Counted from the stretch's first letter, positions 13,905-26,234 are shown. The stretch is DNA of 64,000 nt from Channa striata (GCA_033026295.1 CM065169.1:5094932-5158931); one strand, 5' to 3'. Notes: generated from the sequence alone by a model not told the origin. Made by a program: numbers and translations.

Positions 13905-14025
13905 GGACACTTTCATGCTGCTGGCCAAGACCTTTGACCTACCCATGGAGCAGACAAAAGTAAACTGGAGGAAAAGTAAATTTCCCCTGTCATGGATAAA
14001 TATTTCAGAGAGAACTCAACAGTGA
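13905..14025 (+). other. pard3: Candidate alternative terminal exon of pard3 (unproven)
   Basis: A pyrimidine-rich acceptor (cttcctgtcatcttcag) is followed by a frame that accepts the phase-2 end of exon B (AG|G = Arg). It then reads DTFMLLAKTFDLPMEQTKVN and WRKSKFPLSWINISERTQQ for 39 codons before TGA at 14023-14025. Two internal GTAAA(C/T) donors exist (before 13960 and 13976), but neither gives a phase compatible with exon C, so only a terminal-exon role works. No AATAAA lies close downstream and I know no PARD3 isoform with this tail. It could be chance. Confidence 0.15.
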
Positions 14026-16199
14026 ACTTTGACAGCTTTTCCAAGTGCAAAATCATACCTCAATATCACCTTCAAATGGCTGCACAGCTAAAAGGAATAT
14101 CATGTCACTTCGGGTACTATACAGAGAGCTTTTTTGACTTCTCAGGAAAAACATCTTTTCAGAAAAAAGAAAAACTCAAAGCCGTGTCGGATCCTTGGAC
14201 TTTAAAGGGGTCATTTTTGCTGGGTGAACTCAAACTCCTTCCAAATGTGACATCCCATTACTCTCCTGCCAGGCATGTTCCAAAGACGCCCAGCAGGGGG
14301 CCAAAGAGCGAACAAAAGAACCCCCACTGGGAGGATTAGCACCACTGTCACAGAGTGCAGAAATAGGAAATGAAAACAGTAAAACAACCAAACTCTTGTG
14401 TGTTTAAGGCAAGTACAGCTTTGTGTCTGGTGCCATCAAAAAGAAATTTCACAGTGAATTCTCGGCAGGGTGAAGCAGTTAGATATGGAGAGAGGCTGAG
14501 TGAAAGGAATGAGGACCAGGGAAAGAGGATTCTCTGCAAACCTTCATCACCACGCAAAAATGAAAGATGGCTGCTTCAAGCATGTCTGGGGTAAGGGGGG
14601 GTCTGGCTGTCCAGCCACACTTCCTGTCCCTTTGGCCACTCGATGCAAATGTGATTGGGCAGCACTGGGCTCCATCAGACAGCCCCAAAGTAATTAGGTT
14701 TAGAATGATCATGCAGTGCTCTGAAATAGACCTTGAAGCAAGGGACATGCGGAGGGTTGTCTGTGTGTGTCTGGGTGTGTGGGTGTGTGTGTGGAGAGGC
14801 TGTGTTGCACGATAGAGTTAATTGAATCTGAAATCTTGTCTGCCTGAAATGAGATCCAGCAATCTCTCTCACACTATGTCTCAGGCAGAGGGCTGCAAAC
14901 ATGACTGAATTCATAAAGCATGTTATTAAAGAGCTCAAATTAAGTGTAGCAGTGCACCCCTCCATACTCTACTAGCCCTTTGACTACTAATGACCCAACC
15001 CCAGTGGATTCACACCCAGACCCACCAGTGGGAACCGAAGACTTCTCTCCTCTTTCTGTCTCTCCATCCTATCTCCTTTCATCAGCCCTGACATGCCAAA
15101 CAGAAACTGCATGGCTTCTCCCGCTGTTTGATATTTGTTTTTCACACTTTGAGACACACAGATTTCACTTTGATCTTATTTTTTTGTTCTGGCCCGAATC
15201 GCTTTGATCAATCAGAAAAAGGCTGTTCTAATGCAAGTCAACACTCAGAGGACAGGTGGATTTGAAAATAATGAGATTAGATCAGAAACAAAACACATAC
15301 AATCATCTGAGAGTGGTGCTTTCTCATTTTGGTTTTTCTAAACACTACAACTAAATCAATAATGCCCTCTCTGATAACTCACATGATACATATTTTTAGT
15401 CTAGTTTAGGAATGAAAGGAGGATGAGTTGATTTAGAGATGCAAAACATGTTTGATGTTACTAAAACAGAGGTGAGAAACGCACATGGGAGAACCTGTTT
15501 ATTCCCCCTATGTGCTGTGCAAATGAGTGGGCTGCCTGCGACAGTAGGACTCATTGCTAGTCTGCTCAGCCGTCCACAAGGCTTAGCATGTAATGAAATA
15601 GAGGCCTTTGGCTAAAATGACCTTTCCTATCCACTGAGTTCCTGTCTGCTGATGTGCACACACCTAACGTGAGTGAGAAGAATTGGAGTAGGACAGAGAC
15701 AGAAGCTGGGAAAATTGCTTTTAAATTACAAAGGTAATATCAATCGATGTTGAATTACGCTTCTGATTACGCTTCTAAAGGAAATCAGTTAAAGCCGGGA
15801 ACCATAATTGCTCTTGTTCTGTTAACGTCTCGACATGTGTTGTGCATGAAATGTAAACAATTTTACTTTTGTTGTGGCTTTTCCACCTTTCTTTCTCTGG
15901 TCATTTTAGTTCAGTCTTTAGTGAACATGTCAGAGAAATTGTTTATTTTCGTAGCTGGATCAGGAGATTATTTCTACCTGGGTTTGTTGTGAAGGAGTCT
16001 TAATTGGCCCTACCTTTGACAATGGTGAACTGTCCTTTGACAAAGGTGGGCTATCCTTTGTTAAAGTTCAGTCGAATATAGGACACAGTGCAGCTGTTTA
16101 TGCGAAGAGGTAGAAAATAGTGTATAATATTAACATTAACAGTAGTAGAACTATAGAAGTTTCATTGAACTGTTTAGGACCCATAGAGTAGAACACTAC

Positions 16200-16345
16200 T
16201 TTGTGCTATACAGGTAAGGCAAGGTAAGGTAAGGTAATCTTTATTGATCCCATGTCGGGGAAATTTACATGTTACACAGCTCCCAGGTATACAAGGCAAT
16301 GAAAGCAATGAAAGCAACAAGAGTAATGGACTTACTAATGTAGTG
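16200..16345 (+). repeat. Interspersed repeat fragment (TTTATTGATCCC...GGGGAAATT type)
   Basis: It starts with four near-tandem AAGGT/AAGGC units, then has the TTTATTGATCCC and GGGGAAATTTACATGTTACA words common in dispersed teleost repeats. Class not assignable by eye. Confidence 0.5.
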
Positions 16346-16800
16346 CAATGTGCAATGTAATGTGCCAAAAAATTAAGTGAAATTAAATCAAAATCAATTA
16401 AAAAATGTACAGTATGTAAGAGAACTACAGAATATATACAAAATAACAGTCCTTAATCCCAAAATTCCATGGGACCCCCTGTATTCTTTTATCCTCACTT
16501 TTCTCACAGTGTCACTTCCTCTGTCTTTGTTTCCATATATCCACCCATATCCCTCTTCCCTCCTTATTCCATGCTTCCCTGGAGATCCATTGTGGCATTA
16601 ATAGAAAGCTCTCTCTTGTTTTCCTCTGAATGATGGGAGGGATGTACATCACGGACCAGCAGCTCTACTCGCTCCTTTTTCAAATAAACTCTAATACAGC
16701 AGTGTGGCTGTGTGTCATGCATGGATTTCATAGTCAGGTGTTCAGAGACAGATAACCTGTCTCTCTTCTTCGCTCACCTGTACGTTAGGTTGGCATCATA

Positions 16801-16843
16801 GAAATGGTTGAAATTGGGAAACTGAGCATTACGAAACACATCT
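16801..16843 (+). repeat. 43-bp dispersed repeat, copy 1
   Basis: Matches 19160-19202 at 40 of 43 positions; the last 26 bases are identical (AACTGAGCATTACGAAACAC lies within). Family unknown. Confidence 0.8.
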
Positions 16844-17487
16844 GTCTTCAGACTCATTGGCATGTAAATTATTTGTTTTTGCTGTGTCATGACAATAACC
16901 ATAAGCAGTTTCCTCTCACCTACACATCCTAATGAGTTAAAATTGTAGGAGGTGAAGCATCAAGACTCCGTGCATTTTTTTGGCCATTTGAGTTTGATCA
17001 TACAGTGGTACATTTCTTATAAAGTTCAGGTTTGCTTTATTTTATTTTATTTTTTTACCACTTCCACATCGATAAAATAAATGAGCTGACTTTGGATTTT
17101 GTGTTTCTGTGTTTGGGATGTTGCAGCAGCGTACAGTAGCTCAGGATACAAAGAGCAGCAGTGATCAAATTAGGAATGCAGTGTGTCATACAAAATCTAG
17201 GTCACAGTCTGAACCATCCACTCTGGCTCTTCCAGCAAGAAACCACAGCTCTGTCTCATGCCTGCTCTCCACATCTCCTTTCCTGGATGTGAGTGGGGGC
17301 TTTTTTGGTTTGGCATTAGCCCTACTGAGGGTGTGTACAGTGTACACATAAGCAACCTGTCTCCTACACATTCATTTTCACTCCCATTCAGAAGATTTGG
17401 TAACATATCTTGGTAACAAGAGGTCCTTCAAATGACACAGATTTTTGAGAATTAGGTAACTTGTTAAGTAAACTAATTGCTTTTAAT

Positions 17488-17800
17488 TAAGTTCAACTTT
17501 ATTTATTTAGTACCAAAGTCACAATATAATAATCTCAAGCCCCTTTACTTCATAAAGTCCAGACTTTAGAGATTTATAGAAAAAAACTACAAATCCCACT
17601 TAAGATAATGATGGTTATGGAAATCTTATTTTAATGGCAGAAACCCTCCAGATAGAAAAGAAGAGCAACAAAAAGTAACAAACGACACACTGGGCATGTT
17701 GGTAGGGCGGGTGAGTGTGCAGGTGTGAATTGGAAAACAGAGCTCCTAACCAGGGAGACAGAGAGCGAGGAGCACAACTGCAAAAGAAAAGCCAAACTAC
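17488..17800 (+). repeat. Degenerate interspersed repeat (TTCAACTTTATTTAT family)
   Basis: Begins TTCAACTTTATTTATTTAGT, then ATCTCAAG..CCTTTAC and AAAGTCCAGAC, and further on GGCAGAAACCCTCCAG. The word order matches the better-kept copy at 30250 and a dispersed repeat widespread in percomorph fish. Right boundary uncertain. Confidence 0.5.
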
Positions 17801-18540
17801 AGGAAAAACTCAAAAACCAAATCTAAATCAACCTAACTAACTTGACTCAAGTCTTTTATTTGAAACAAGTTATATTTTACAACGTGTAGACCATAATGCT
17901 CTTTCATTAAAATCAGTACAAAAATCAGCAAACATAGTCATGAATCTGTTCACTGAGACCATGACTATGGCAACCAGATTACAGTCGAGCCTTCACAGAA
18001 TTTATTGCTGCACTCAATCTGCAATTCCAAACTCAGCAGGCTGTGCACATTGAAGAATTTATTGGACGACAACTGCAACTCAGATCATCAGTCTGTTAAT
18101 GTTTTTAGTTAAGCACATGTTGAAGACCTGTCATGTTGTTGATGTTCATGCATCAAGTGTCTTTAAATATAAAGTTTAAAGATTTAATTGCTGTTCTGTT
18201 TTGAACAGATGCACACACCACATTGGTCTTTGGTCAACTTTTATAAACTAAATGACTAAAATATAAGCAAAACTAAACTAAGCTTGTGTTTATGGCAGAT
18301 ATTGCATGTTTATCTTAGTCGTGGGCATGGCTGAGTTGATGAATGTAAAAGTGAACAGTGTTGAAGACAACAATGTTACATGTCTGAAAACGGCAAAGTA
18401 AAGCCTTCCAACTAGAGCATATGGTAACTGTAGGCTGCACTGCTATTCTCTCCTTAAACAATTGTAACCTTATCAGACACAATTCCTGACCGAGCTAAAA
18501 GGTGAACTAATATGGAGCTTTACAACTTGGGTTATCACTC

Positions 18541-18706
18541 GCCTCTTTACGCACCAACGTTAGTAGCTGCCATGCAAGGTGGTCACCTGACCTCACCTCA
18601 CCTTGGGGTTCAGCGCCTTGCCCAAGCACACTTTAACATGTAGCCAGGAGGAACTGTCATAGTCATAGCAGTAACAACTGCTCTAACAACTGCACTACAG
18701 CCACAT
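18541..18706 (-). mobile_element. tRNA-derived SINE copy 1
   Basis: On the minus strand it starts with a tRNA-like head (GTGGCTGTAGTGCAGTTG, A-box region, then TTAGAGCAG). It continues with the common teleost SINE body GTGTGCTTGGGCAAGGCGCT, GAACCCCAAGG and CCTTGCATGGCAGCTA. The tail is missing. Confidence 0.7.
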
Positions 18707-18861
18707 TGCCTATTTAATGCCTTCCACCAAAATTCTGTAACCATATAAATATAATATAATATAATGTACATAAATCAATAATAAATCATCTAGCCACCAA
18801 TCCTAAAACTAAAACTATGCATAGTATGCACAACAACACAATTTTTACACAAAGTTAGATA

Positions 18862-19044
18862 TCAAACACTTATATAGTGCTTGATGGTGCTCAAAACGTT
18901 TTACACTGCTTCTTATTTACCCATTCACTGATGGAAGAGATGCTATGCAGCTGGCCGATACTCACCGACATGTGACCAGAGGAACACGGGCTCGAACCAA
19001 CAACTGCAGCATTGGACGACAATTGCTCTACCTACCGCACCCCT
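18862..19044 (-). mobile_element. tRNA-derived SINE copy 2
   Basis: On the minus strand: head GGTAGGTAGAGCAATTGTCG, a good B-box (GTTGGTTCGAGCCC), body CACATGTCGGTGAGT, and the tail AATAAGAAGCAGTGTAAAA..GCACTATATAAGTG. This is the most complete copy in the window. Internal pol III promoter boxes are visible, but divergence suggests it is inactive. Confidence 0.8.
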
Positions 19045-19159
19045 CAACAAGCAAGTACATTTAGGAAAACTCAAAGATGTAAATGAAATAGTTGTTGAAA
19101 AAATTGAGTGTTTTATCCCACTTTGTCACAATATGCTTATCCATGAGTTGTGCATAAAG

Positions 19160-19202
19160 GAAATGGTGGAAATCTGGAAACTGAGCATTACGAAACACAT
19201 CT
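19160..19202 (+). repeat. 43-bp dispersed repeat, copy 2
   Basis: Partner of 16801-16843, same orientation, 2.3 kb away. Sequence outside the 43 bp is only weakly similar. Confidence 0.8.
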
Positions 19203-20086
19203 AAGGTGTTTGGCAGCTGATATGTTTGTTTGTGTGTAAACTCAGAGAAAGTATATGAGGAATGTGTTTCAGAAACTCTAGTAACATTATTAGTCTGCAT
19301 GAGTGAAATGCATACACAAAATCACACACACAATTCCTGGCTCACGTGAACACCTGAACTTCTCTCTGAACCACTCAAGTGTTTCTTTTTAAATTGTCCT
19401 TCAGAAACTCCTACTTCACTGCCTTTATATACCTTAACAAATGGATGCATGAATGTGTTTGGACGGTTTATTTGTGTTGTAATGAGAGGCTTTAATCAGA
19501 GTGTCAGGAATTTGAGCTGTTCCTCTGAGCGTGTACAAAAACTCCCCTCCCCTATTCTCCATCTCGCACACATATGCACATACACACACTCATGCACACA
19601 CATCTCACTGATTTATGTGAAACATTAAAGGCAATCATGTTGGGCTGGTCTTCGTCCTTTCTGTTGCACAGACTGTTTAAAAAGCCAAGCTGTCCCTTGA
19701 TATACAGGCACACACACGAGCAGACACACACGCAGAGATGCTTGTTTGTACCTGCTTTTGCTTAAATATGGATAATTGACACAAAGACTAAAATATATGA
19801 ATGGTGTTTTTTTTCCATCTTGCAGACTTATGAACCCTTCACATAGGAAAATCTGCACATAGACACATAGACAATCAGACTCTCCCACAAACACATAAAC
19901 ATTTTTTTTTCAGTTCCACAGTTGCTTTGATCCTGATAGTTGCTAGTTTAAAGGCAGATAACATCCTTACCCATTCGCTCTGATGTAATTCCAGCATCTT
20001 GGATGTTGCTGTCTTTGTTGTTGATTTCTGTCCATTTCTCAGTCTGAACAGACTCTTTCTGTAGTTTTATTTAATCTACCCCCCCT

Positions 20087-20089
<3 letters not shown>

Positions 20090-20138
<49 letters not shown>

Positions 20139-20148
20139 AACACACACA
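20090..20148 (+). repeat. (CT)n(CA)n compound microsatellite
   Basis: About 15 CT units followed directly by about 13 CA units with one CAA interruption. Confidence 0.95.
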
Positions 20149-20279
20149 TTAATACCATGCTAAACTGTTTCACATTTTCAAATATCATCTCGGGTAAAGT
20201 TAACCTTAGCAAAGATGATACACTAAAGGTTTGAAATGATAGTTGTTCCACTGTGACGTAAATGTGATGTGAAAAAAAA

Positions 20280-20455
20280 GGCTGCTGTAGCTCAAGTGGT
20301 AGAGCAGTCATCCATGAACCCCAGGGTTGGTAAATCAATCCATACTGCCTCAACATGTCAAAGTGTCCTTAAACAAAACTCTGGAACCTCCATAGCAGCC
20401 CCATCCTCTATCTACTGCTTTTCAACAACATTTTCCCTTGGGGATGAATAAACTA
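20280..20455 (+). mobile_element. tRNA-derived SINE copy 3
   Basis: Plus-strand head GGCTGCTGTAGCTCAAGTGG contains a canonical A box (TAGCTCAAGTGG, 20288-20299) and a degraded B box near 20325 (GGTTGGTAAATC). The body is CAACATGTCAAAGTGTCCTT and the end is GGGGATGAATAAA. A tRNA-like head fused to a non-tRNA body is the mark of a SINE, not a functional tRNA gene. Confidence 0.75.
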
Positions 20456-22664
20456 TACCATATTCAAAAAGCACTACAGTCACAAAATCTGACCTGCTTT
20501 AACAGAGGGCAAGCATGAATTGTGGTCGTTGCTAGTGAATCCTACAAGAGAAAGTCAGGTGATCAGTGAATTAAAGCTCGACCATTACTGGGTTATGCAT
20601 CAAAACAATGATCCTAAGCTTATTTACTTATTACTTATTTCAAAAGTCAAAATGGAACAAATTAAAGTTTTAAAGTGGCTTAGTCAAATCCTGATCTGGA
20701 CCAGCTGTTAAGTTCAGGAGTGGTTTATTTTTCAAAGTGGTGATTTACATGTTGGATAGTATTTTTTTTTAATAAATATAACATTAATTAAATGAATTTG
20801 TGATAGTTCAGTTTGATGTTGTTTTATGTTAGATCTAATTTGAAGAAGTAAAACAATTTAGAATTGATAAAAACAACAAAAGAGAATGCAAGAATGGGGC
20901 CAAATATTTTTACCACACTGTACATTTGCAGGAGAATTGTGAAGTGCAGAAATACTGACTGACATCCTAGGAAATAACATTACTCTAAGAATGAAAACAG
21001 TTTCCTGTATACCTTCAGTTTTTATGTATTTGTATTTGAGCCACTGGCGAAAGTCTTTTAAATAGAGCCATCTCAGATGGCATCCAATTCATGATGCTGT
21101 TATTATTTCAGTGAAAGGCCATGAAGACCATCAGTGAATCTGAGCATTCCCTAATGTAGCAGCATCTTCTGTGCGCAGCTGAGAGATGTAAGAAATGTAG
21201 AAGTTTCTGATGAAAATAATTTTCCTCCGTCTTGCCCGTTGTGCTCTTCCCCTACTGGGGCTCGACCTGATGTCATGAATAAATGCATGTCATGCCTTCA
21301 TGGTGCAGGACACACTGCTTACCCACCAAGCATGAACAATTTCAACTCCTATCCTCCCTCCTCATGCGCCTCTCCCCACTGTTTTCCCACCATTGCTGGA
21401 AGAATGAGGCCCGGCTCCCCTTCAGAGCAACAACCAATCAACAAAAGCTCCCTCTCGCCTCCTCAGGAGGACATTGATTGGTTCAGCATGCACAAGCCCT
21501 TGTCCGATGAAACAAAGGTGCAGCAATGTCAAATCTTGCTGTGACCTGTAAGAGGCAGAGTCTGTGTGAAAGGAAAGAGAGTGTGCAACTGCATTAAGAG
21601 TTGTGTTATTTTAAAGGCACATTACATATCATAAACCCCAAGTGAGAATGACTTCAGAGAGGTCACTGACACTGTCACTGATGGATCTCCGGCTGTAGTC
21701 TTTTTCTTGATACTCTAAAAAGGTAAATGCTTTCCTGAAGATGAATCAAATTCTAGATTGGAGTTAAAGGAGGTCTGGCTAAGCAGGGAAAGTGCTGACT
21801 GACACTGTTGGTTGTGGATAATGAGTTCCACAGGGATGGAGATAATCGGATGGCACTGGCTTGAGATTGGAGGAATTACAGGGGAACATCCTCCCATACC
21901 TCTCTGGGGTTGGTGTCCCTGGAAACCAATAGTGACAACATTAGGCCGAGGCCACTTGATGATAACGAATGCCCCTTTAATGCCTAAAAACGATTGCTGG
22001 CCCACACTGTGATACCTGAGAGAGAAAAAAAAACACTCTTTATCTTTCTCTGACCATTTTATTGGATTTTTTACAAGGTATCTCTGTGTCTTACACCAGG
22101 AAGAGAGTGTTTATGGACCACAGCTGTAACACTTAGCTAGCAAGGAGGACACACAGCCTTGCCTTCCTAACAAGGTACTATTAAAATTACATGCCACTGT
22201 CAGGGTTTTGCCCCAGGCAAAGCACAGTGTAGAAATCAGGCACTGCTTCATACTGACATGCCCTTGCATTGGACAGGGATATGAAAAGATACAAAAATGT
22301 GTTGTGTCTAGGTGTGTGGTCATCTTAACTCTCTGCTGTGTACTTTTTGCCATCAGTAAGATGTGAATAATGTTTTTCATTAGTTTCTGAGAGAATAAAA
22401 TTTTAAAGTACTTAATGGATTATCAACATAGATTGCAGCAGGTCAAGGCAAATGTATTTTCTTCCTCACTGTAACAGATGCAGTTTGCGGGGCAGGGGCT
22501 CTGTTTTGGTGGTAACCTTGCCCTGTGAGATTTGATGTAACATTCAGGTTGGCTAGGCAGCCAATGCTGCCAGCAGTTTGAAAGTTGACACATTTATTTA
22601 AAGTTTAATGTTCAATCCACTGGCTGATCAGACATGATCAGGAACAACCAGCAATTTATGACAT

Positions 22665-22855
22665 GCGGCGACTGTGGGTCAAGAGATTCCTGCATCTTCC
22701 TGTCACATGTCCAAGTGTCCTTGAGCAAGACACTGAACCCCAAACTTAGTCTCTACTGGTGAGTGCAGGCCAGCTGCAAAGCCGCTCCCCCATCAGTGTG
22801 TGATCTTGAGTGCGAATGGGTGAATGAGAAGCAGTGTAAAGTGCTTCATTCTTCA
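22665..22855 (+). mobile_element. tRNA-derived SINE copy 4
   Basis: Plus strand: degraded head GCGGCGACTGTGGGTCAAGA, body GTGTCCTTGAGCAAGACACT and GAACCCCAAA, tail GAATGGGTGAATGAGAAGCA then GTGTAAAGTGCTT. Same superfamily as the other copies. Confidence 0.75.
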
Positions 22856-25368
22856 TTGTCATTCTTTGTCTTCTGAGGGCCTCTGCATTTGTGTATTCAT
22901 CTCTCCTACCTCCTGTTTGCCATAATGAGATTAGCTCAGGAATGGCTCATTAAGCAGGCCTTTGGACAGGTAGACTAAACAGAAAAAGATCATGTACTTG
23001 TGAGGACATAAATGGTTACAATATTTTTTGTCTGGCTTGAATAGAGAAATGATGTCCAGCAGTTTCTCAAGTAATGATTCACATGTAGTAATACAATCAC
23101 TAAGCTGTATTTAAGTATTTACACTGCGGTGCAGCTGACTAGTGGTTCAACCTCTAGTCATACCCTTGGGCCAATCTACACCATGTATTGTAGTTACTCT
23201 ATTGTCATTCTACTCGTGATTTGCATCTGCCAGTCAATATGTTATTGTCAAGCCTCATCAACTTCTTCCTCAAAGCAACTAGCCTGGTGCCAACCTTGAT
23301 CAATGCCAATGAGCCAATAGAGTTTATAAAAATGTCTGAGTTTCTTTCTTTCCTCCTGACACTGATTAACTCTAAACCATTAATGTTTTTATTGGATTTC
23401 TTTTGTTGCTCAAATGAAACACTTATCATTCAGTCAAAGCTATGAGGGTCGATACAGTTTGTTTTAGTTTTTACTCACACACTCAGTTCTTTTGCTGAGA
23501 AAATGTTGACTGGATATTGCCCTCGGATGTGTGTGTCAGTGAAGGTTAGCTGGCTAATCTTGTGTTCCATGATGCTCCCCTCTGGCAGGGTTCTGATGCT
23601 CAAATGAAGAGCAGAGCCACATTGTCAGTGAACCAGTGTGTCCCAAGTGTCCCGGTAGTCCTCTAATAGCTTTGGTAGTACTGTTCCTTTCCTCCACCTA
23701 CTTTGATGTGGGTCCTCTTTCGCAAGCCACTGACAATGGGGGAATAGTATTTCTTATGGGAATTGCTGCATGTCCTGCTCAGTCTGATCTGCCAATGTTT
23801 TTTACTATGACAAATCCTTTACTCCACTGAAGAAAAAGTTGAAGCCAGGAGTTTGTCTGCACTAAGGTTGTTTTATGTTTTTTAAAGGTTTGAAGAATGA
23901 ATAGTCTGGGAAAAATGTAAAAGGTAAGAAAGGAAGGTGAACCTTCCTCAGGAAGTTAATGAAAGACCTTGAAGTGTGGTGAAGGAACTGTTGCCTGCCT
24001 TAGTGATAGATAGCAGGCTCACTATTATTAATACTCCGAACCCCAGTCTAGAGTTTTATGCCTTACTAGGGCAATTTGTTGATTAATTAATCAGGTAATG
24101 TATGCTATGTGTGCTACAAAAGAACCCACATATCTCTCCTCTGCCTCTCATGCGCTTTCTGCACTACCCCAAACCAGATTCTCTGAGCAGGCCAAAGCAC
24201 ATTCGACAGATTGCACTGCCAAAGCAGCCACTACTAAAGAAAAGCCATTTGCACAAAGGCCCTGACTGCTTTTAATGTAAAGTAGAATAATAAACGTCTG
24301 TGAGGAACAGTCTCCCATTCCATGAATATTTACTTCCACTGGCCCAGAGTCAGCCTTGTCTGATGTAATTTTTTCAGCTTTTGGAGAAAGTTTTCAAACT
24401 GTCAAATAAATCTCGGCTTTGAGGAGGATAAAAATAAACTCAGAGTGAAACACTGTGGGGCTTGAAGATGGCAGAGCTTAATGCTTTCTCCTGTTTTACT
24501 GTCTGAAAAAGAATGGGCCTGCTCAAAAAGCTATCCGCAACATCATAATCAGTGACTGTGTGTACAATTTAAGAACATCTCATAACATTTTAGAATAAAA
24601 ATACTAAAAAATTCCAGTCATATTTTTGGTTGTTGTTTTTGGGGGGTTTCAGAATCGGTTTCAAACACAGGTCAAAATGATGGATTGGAAAGCTGCTTTG
24701 TCACTTTGACAGTGACAAAAAAAAAAAAAAAACTGTATAATTAAATATTCACTACTTAATATAAGAAAATATACAGTATTTAATATAAGAAAATTATCAA
24801 AAGTTTCATATTTGCACATTTTGGCATCCTGCACTCTAATGTAAATGGTTGACCTTTCCCTCTTCTTCAGTTGTCAGAATATTTCAAGATTTGGCTTTAA
24901 GATAGTTTATATATAGATAATCCATTTAGTACAGGTTAATTTGTGGTCTATGTTGAGCCTCCTGTGCTGTGTCAATGCAAGGCATGATGGAAGACTAAGG
25001 TGATTTAATATCTACCAGAGTAATAAGCCTCCAGTCCCTGCATTCTTAAGATAAGATAAAATAAGACTGCCAAGAGAGAATTTCACTTTCACAACACAAT
25101 GACAATTTTTTGTCTATGCAAAATTTCGTTCTCTTTCATAAAATAATTTTTAAATTAATGAATAAATGCTGACGTTGTTTATTTGGATTGGCTTAGCATA
25201 TGCAAAGATATTAAGGTGTCAGCCACTGGAGTCATATTAGAGAGCTGGCCATATATTGTGTTTATGTTGTTTATGTTTGAGTGTGCAGTCCTGTAAATGT
25301 GCTGTACTTCTCTGCCTGCATCCTTTCTGTTTTCTCTTCTTTTTCATTTTCTCACACTCCTCACTCAG

Positions 25369-25458
25369 CCAGAACCTCCAGTACATTTATTTGGCCAACA
25401 CTAAGCTCAGCCAACCAGAGGAATTTACGCGCATGGACTTGGTTTTTTTCACCTTGCG
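25369..25458 (+). other. pard3: Candidate 90-bp cassette exon of pard3 (unproven)
   Basis: A long pyrimidine tract (bases 25321-25366) ends in CACTCAG. A 90-bp open stretch follows and ends at donor GCG|GTAAAG. With the phase-2 end of exon B it reads Ser (AG|C), then QNLQYIYLANTKLSQPEEFT and RMDLVFFTL. Its last two bases (CG) plus the first G of exon C give Arg, so FGKHRRDE follows in frame. Length, phases and both splice sites fit a frame-preserving cassette just 647 bp upstream of exon C. I do not know such an insert in PARD3 of other vertebrates, and no expression evidence is available. Confidence 0.25.
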
Positions 25459-26105
25459 GTAAAGTTGTCATAGATTTACTGCCACTGGTATGTCACTCCT
25501 GTCATTAAAATGTAAAAGTTTGCAATGCTGCCTAGAAAGTTACAAATGATGCCAGTGAGCTTGGCCATTTCCACCACTTACATTTCGCTCGGTTGCATGT
25601 AGTTTGTTCCCTCCTCACTCAAAACTGAATCATAAGCTGTCACTGCTCCCATCACTCTAAGTAAACTCTACAGCTTGGGGAGGAAATAGGGAGCTCGTTC
25701 TCTTATTGAAAAGGGAAGCTTTTCGCCATTTAGACTTTCTTTTAACACCCCATACTGAATATGTTCTGCTGTCCTGGATGGAGTCTTGGCAGGGAGAAAA
25801 TTCACTACATTGAGTTATCTTTTGATATGGCTTGTTGCATTTTGATTGCATTTATATGAAACAGGCCAAGTTATGCTTTCAATAACGAATGAGTGTCCAT
25901 GGAGATACCTCCTGAGCTGTCTCCCCAGTGCAAACCAAAAGTAAATCTTTGACAGGTTGACACTTTAATTTCCTAGTGAGTATTTCACCTGTATTTCCCA
26001 GACAAAGGAGAAGAAATGCTACTGTAAAAAAACATCCATATTGGTTTGGAAATTATTGAAGCCTGGGCCTTAATTAAATCCACTCTGCCCTTCTCCTATT
26101 CTCAG

Positions 26106-26234
26106 GTTTGGTAAGCACCGGCGGGATGAGCAGGCAGGAGACAGGATGGAGAGGAAGAGCTCTAGTAAATTTAAAGCTGAGGACATGCAGCCATCAGTGG
26201 AGGAGACCATGCAGATGAGGCTTGAACAAGAAAG
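26106..26234 (+). CDS. pard3: pard3 exon C: FGKHR segment
   Basis: Internal coding exon of 129 bp, phase 2 on both sides, so it can be skipped without frameshift. The first base completes the Arg of MFR. It then encodes FGKHRRDEQAGDRMERKSSS, a short linker (KFKAEDMQPS) and VEETMQMRLEQE, ending with a split Arg codon. FGKHR..D and the RMKQEQER-like end match vertebrate PARD3, where this region follows the Lys-rich tract and leads into a charged helical segment. The middle is more divergent than the ends, as usual for this disordered stretch. Acceptor is ttctcctattctcag, donor AG|GTGAGT. Intron retention gives an immediate TGA. Confidence 0.94.

Larger units (their letters stand above)
9467..26105 (+). 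other. pard3: pard3 intron B-C (16.6 kb)
   Basis: Phase-2 intron between donor GTAGGA and acceptor ctattctcag. It contains microsatellites, two interspersed repeats (16.2 and 17.5 kb), four tRNA-derived SINE copies (18.5-22.9 kb), a 43-bp segment repeated at 16.8 and 19.2 kb, and two candidate cryptic exons (13905 and 25369). The rest, including 9467-12880, 14030-16200 and 22860-25360, shows no feature I can name. Confidence 0.9.

Noticed and set aside
20280..20350. Possible tRNA gene
   Set aside because: A box is good but the B box is degraded and the sequence continues into a SINE body; no cloverleaf closes.
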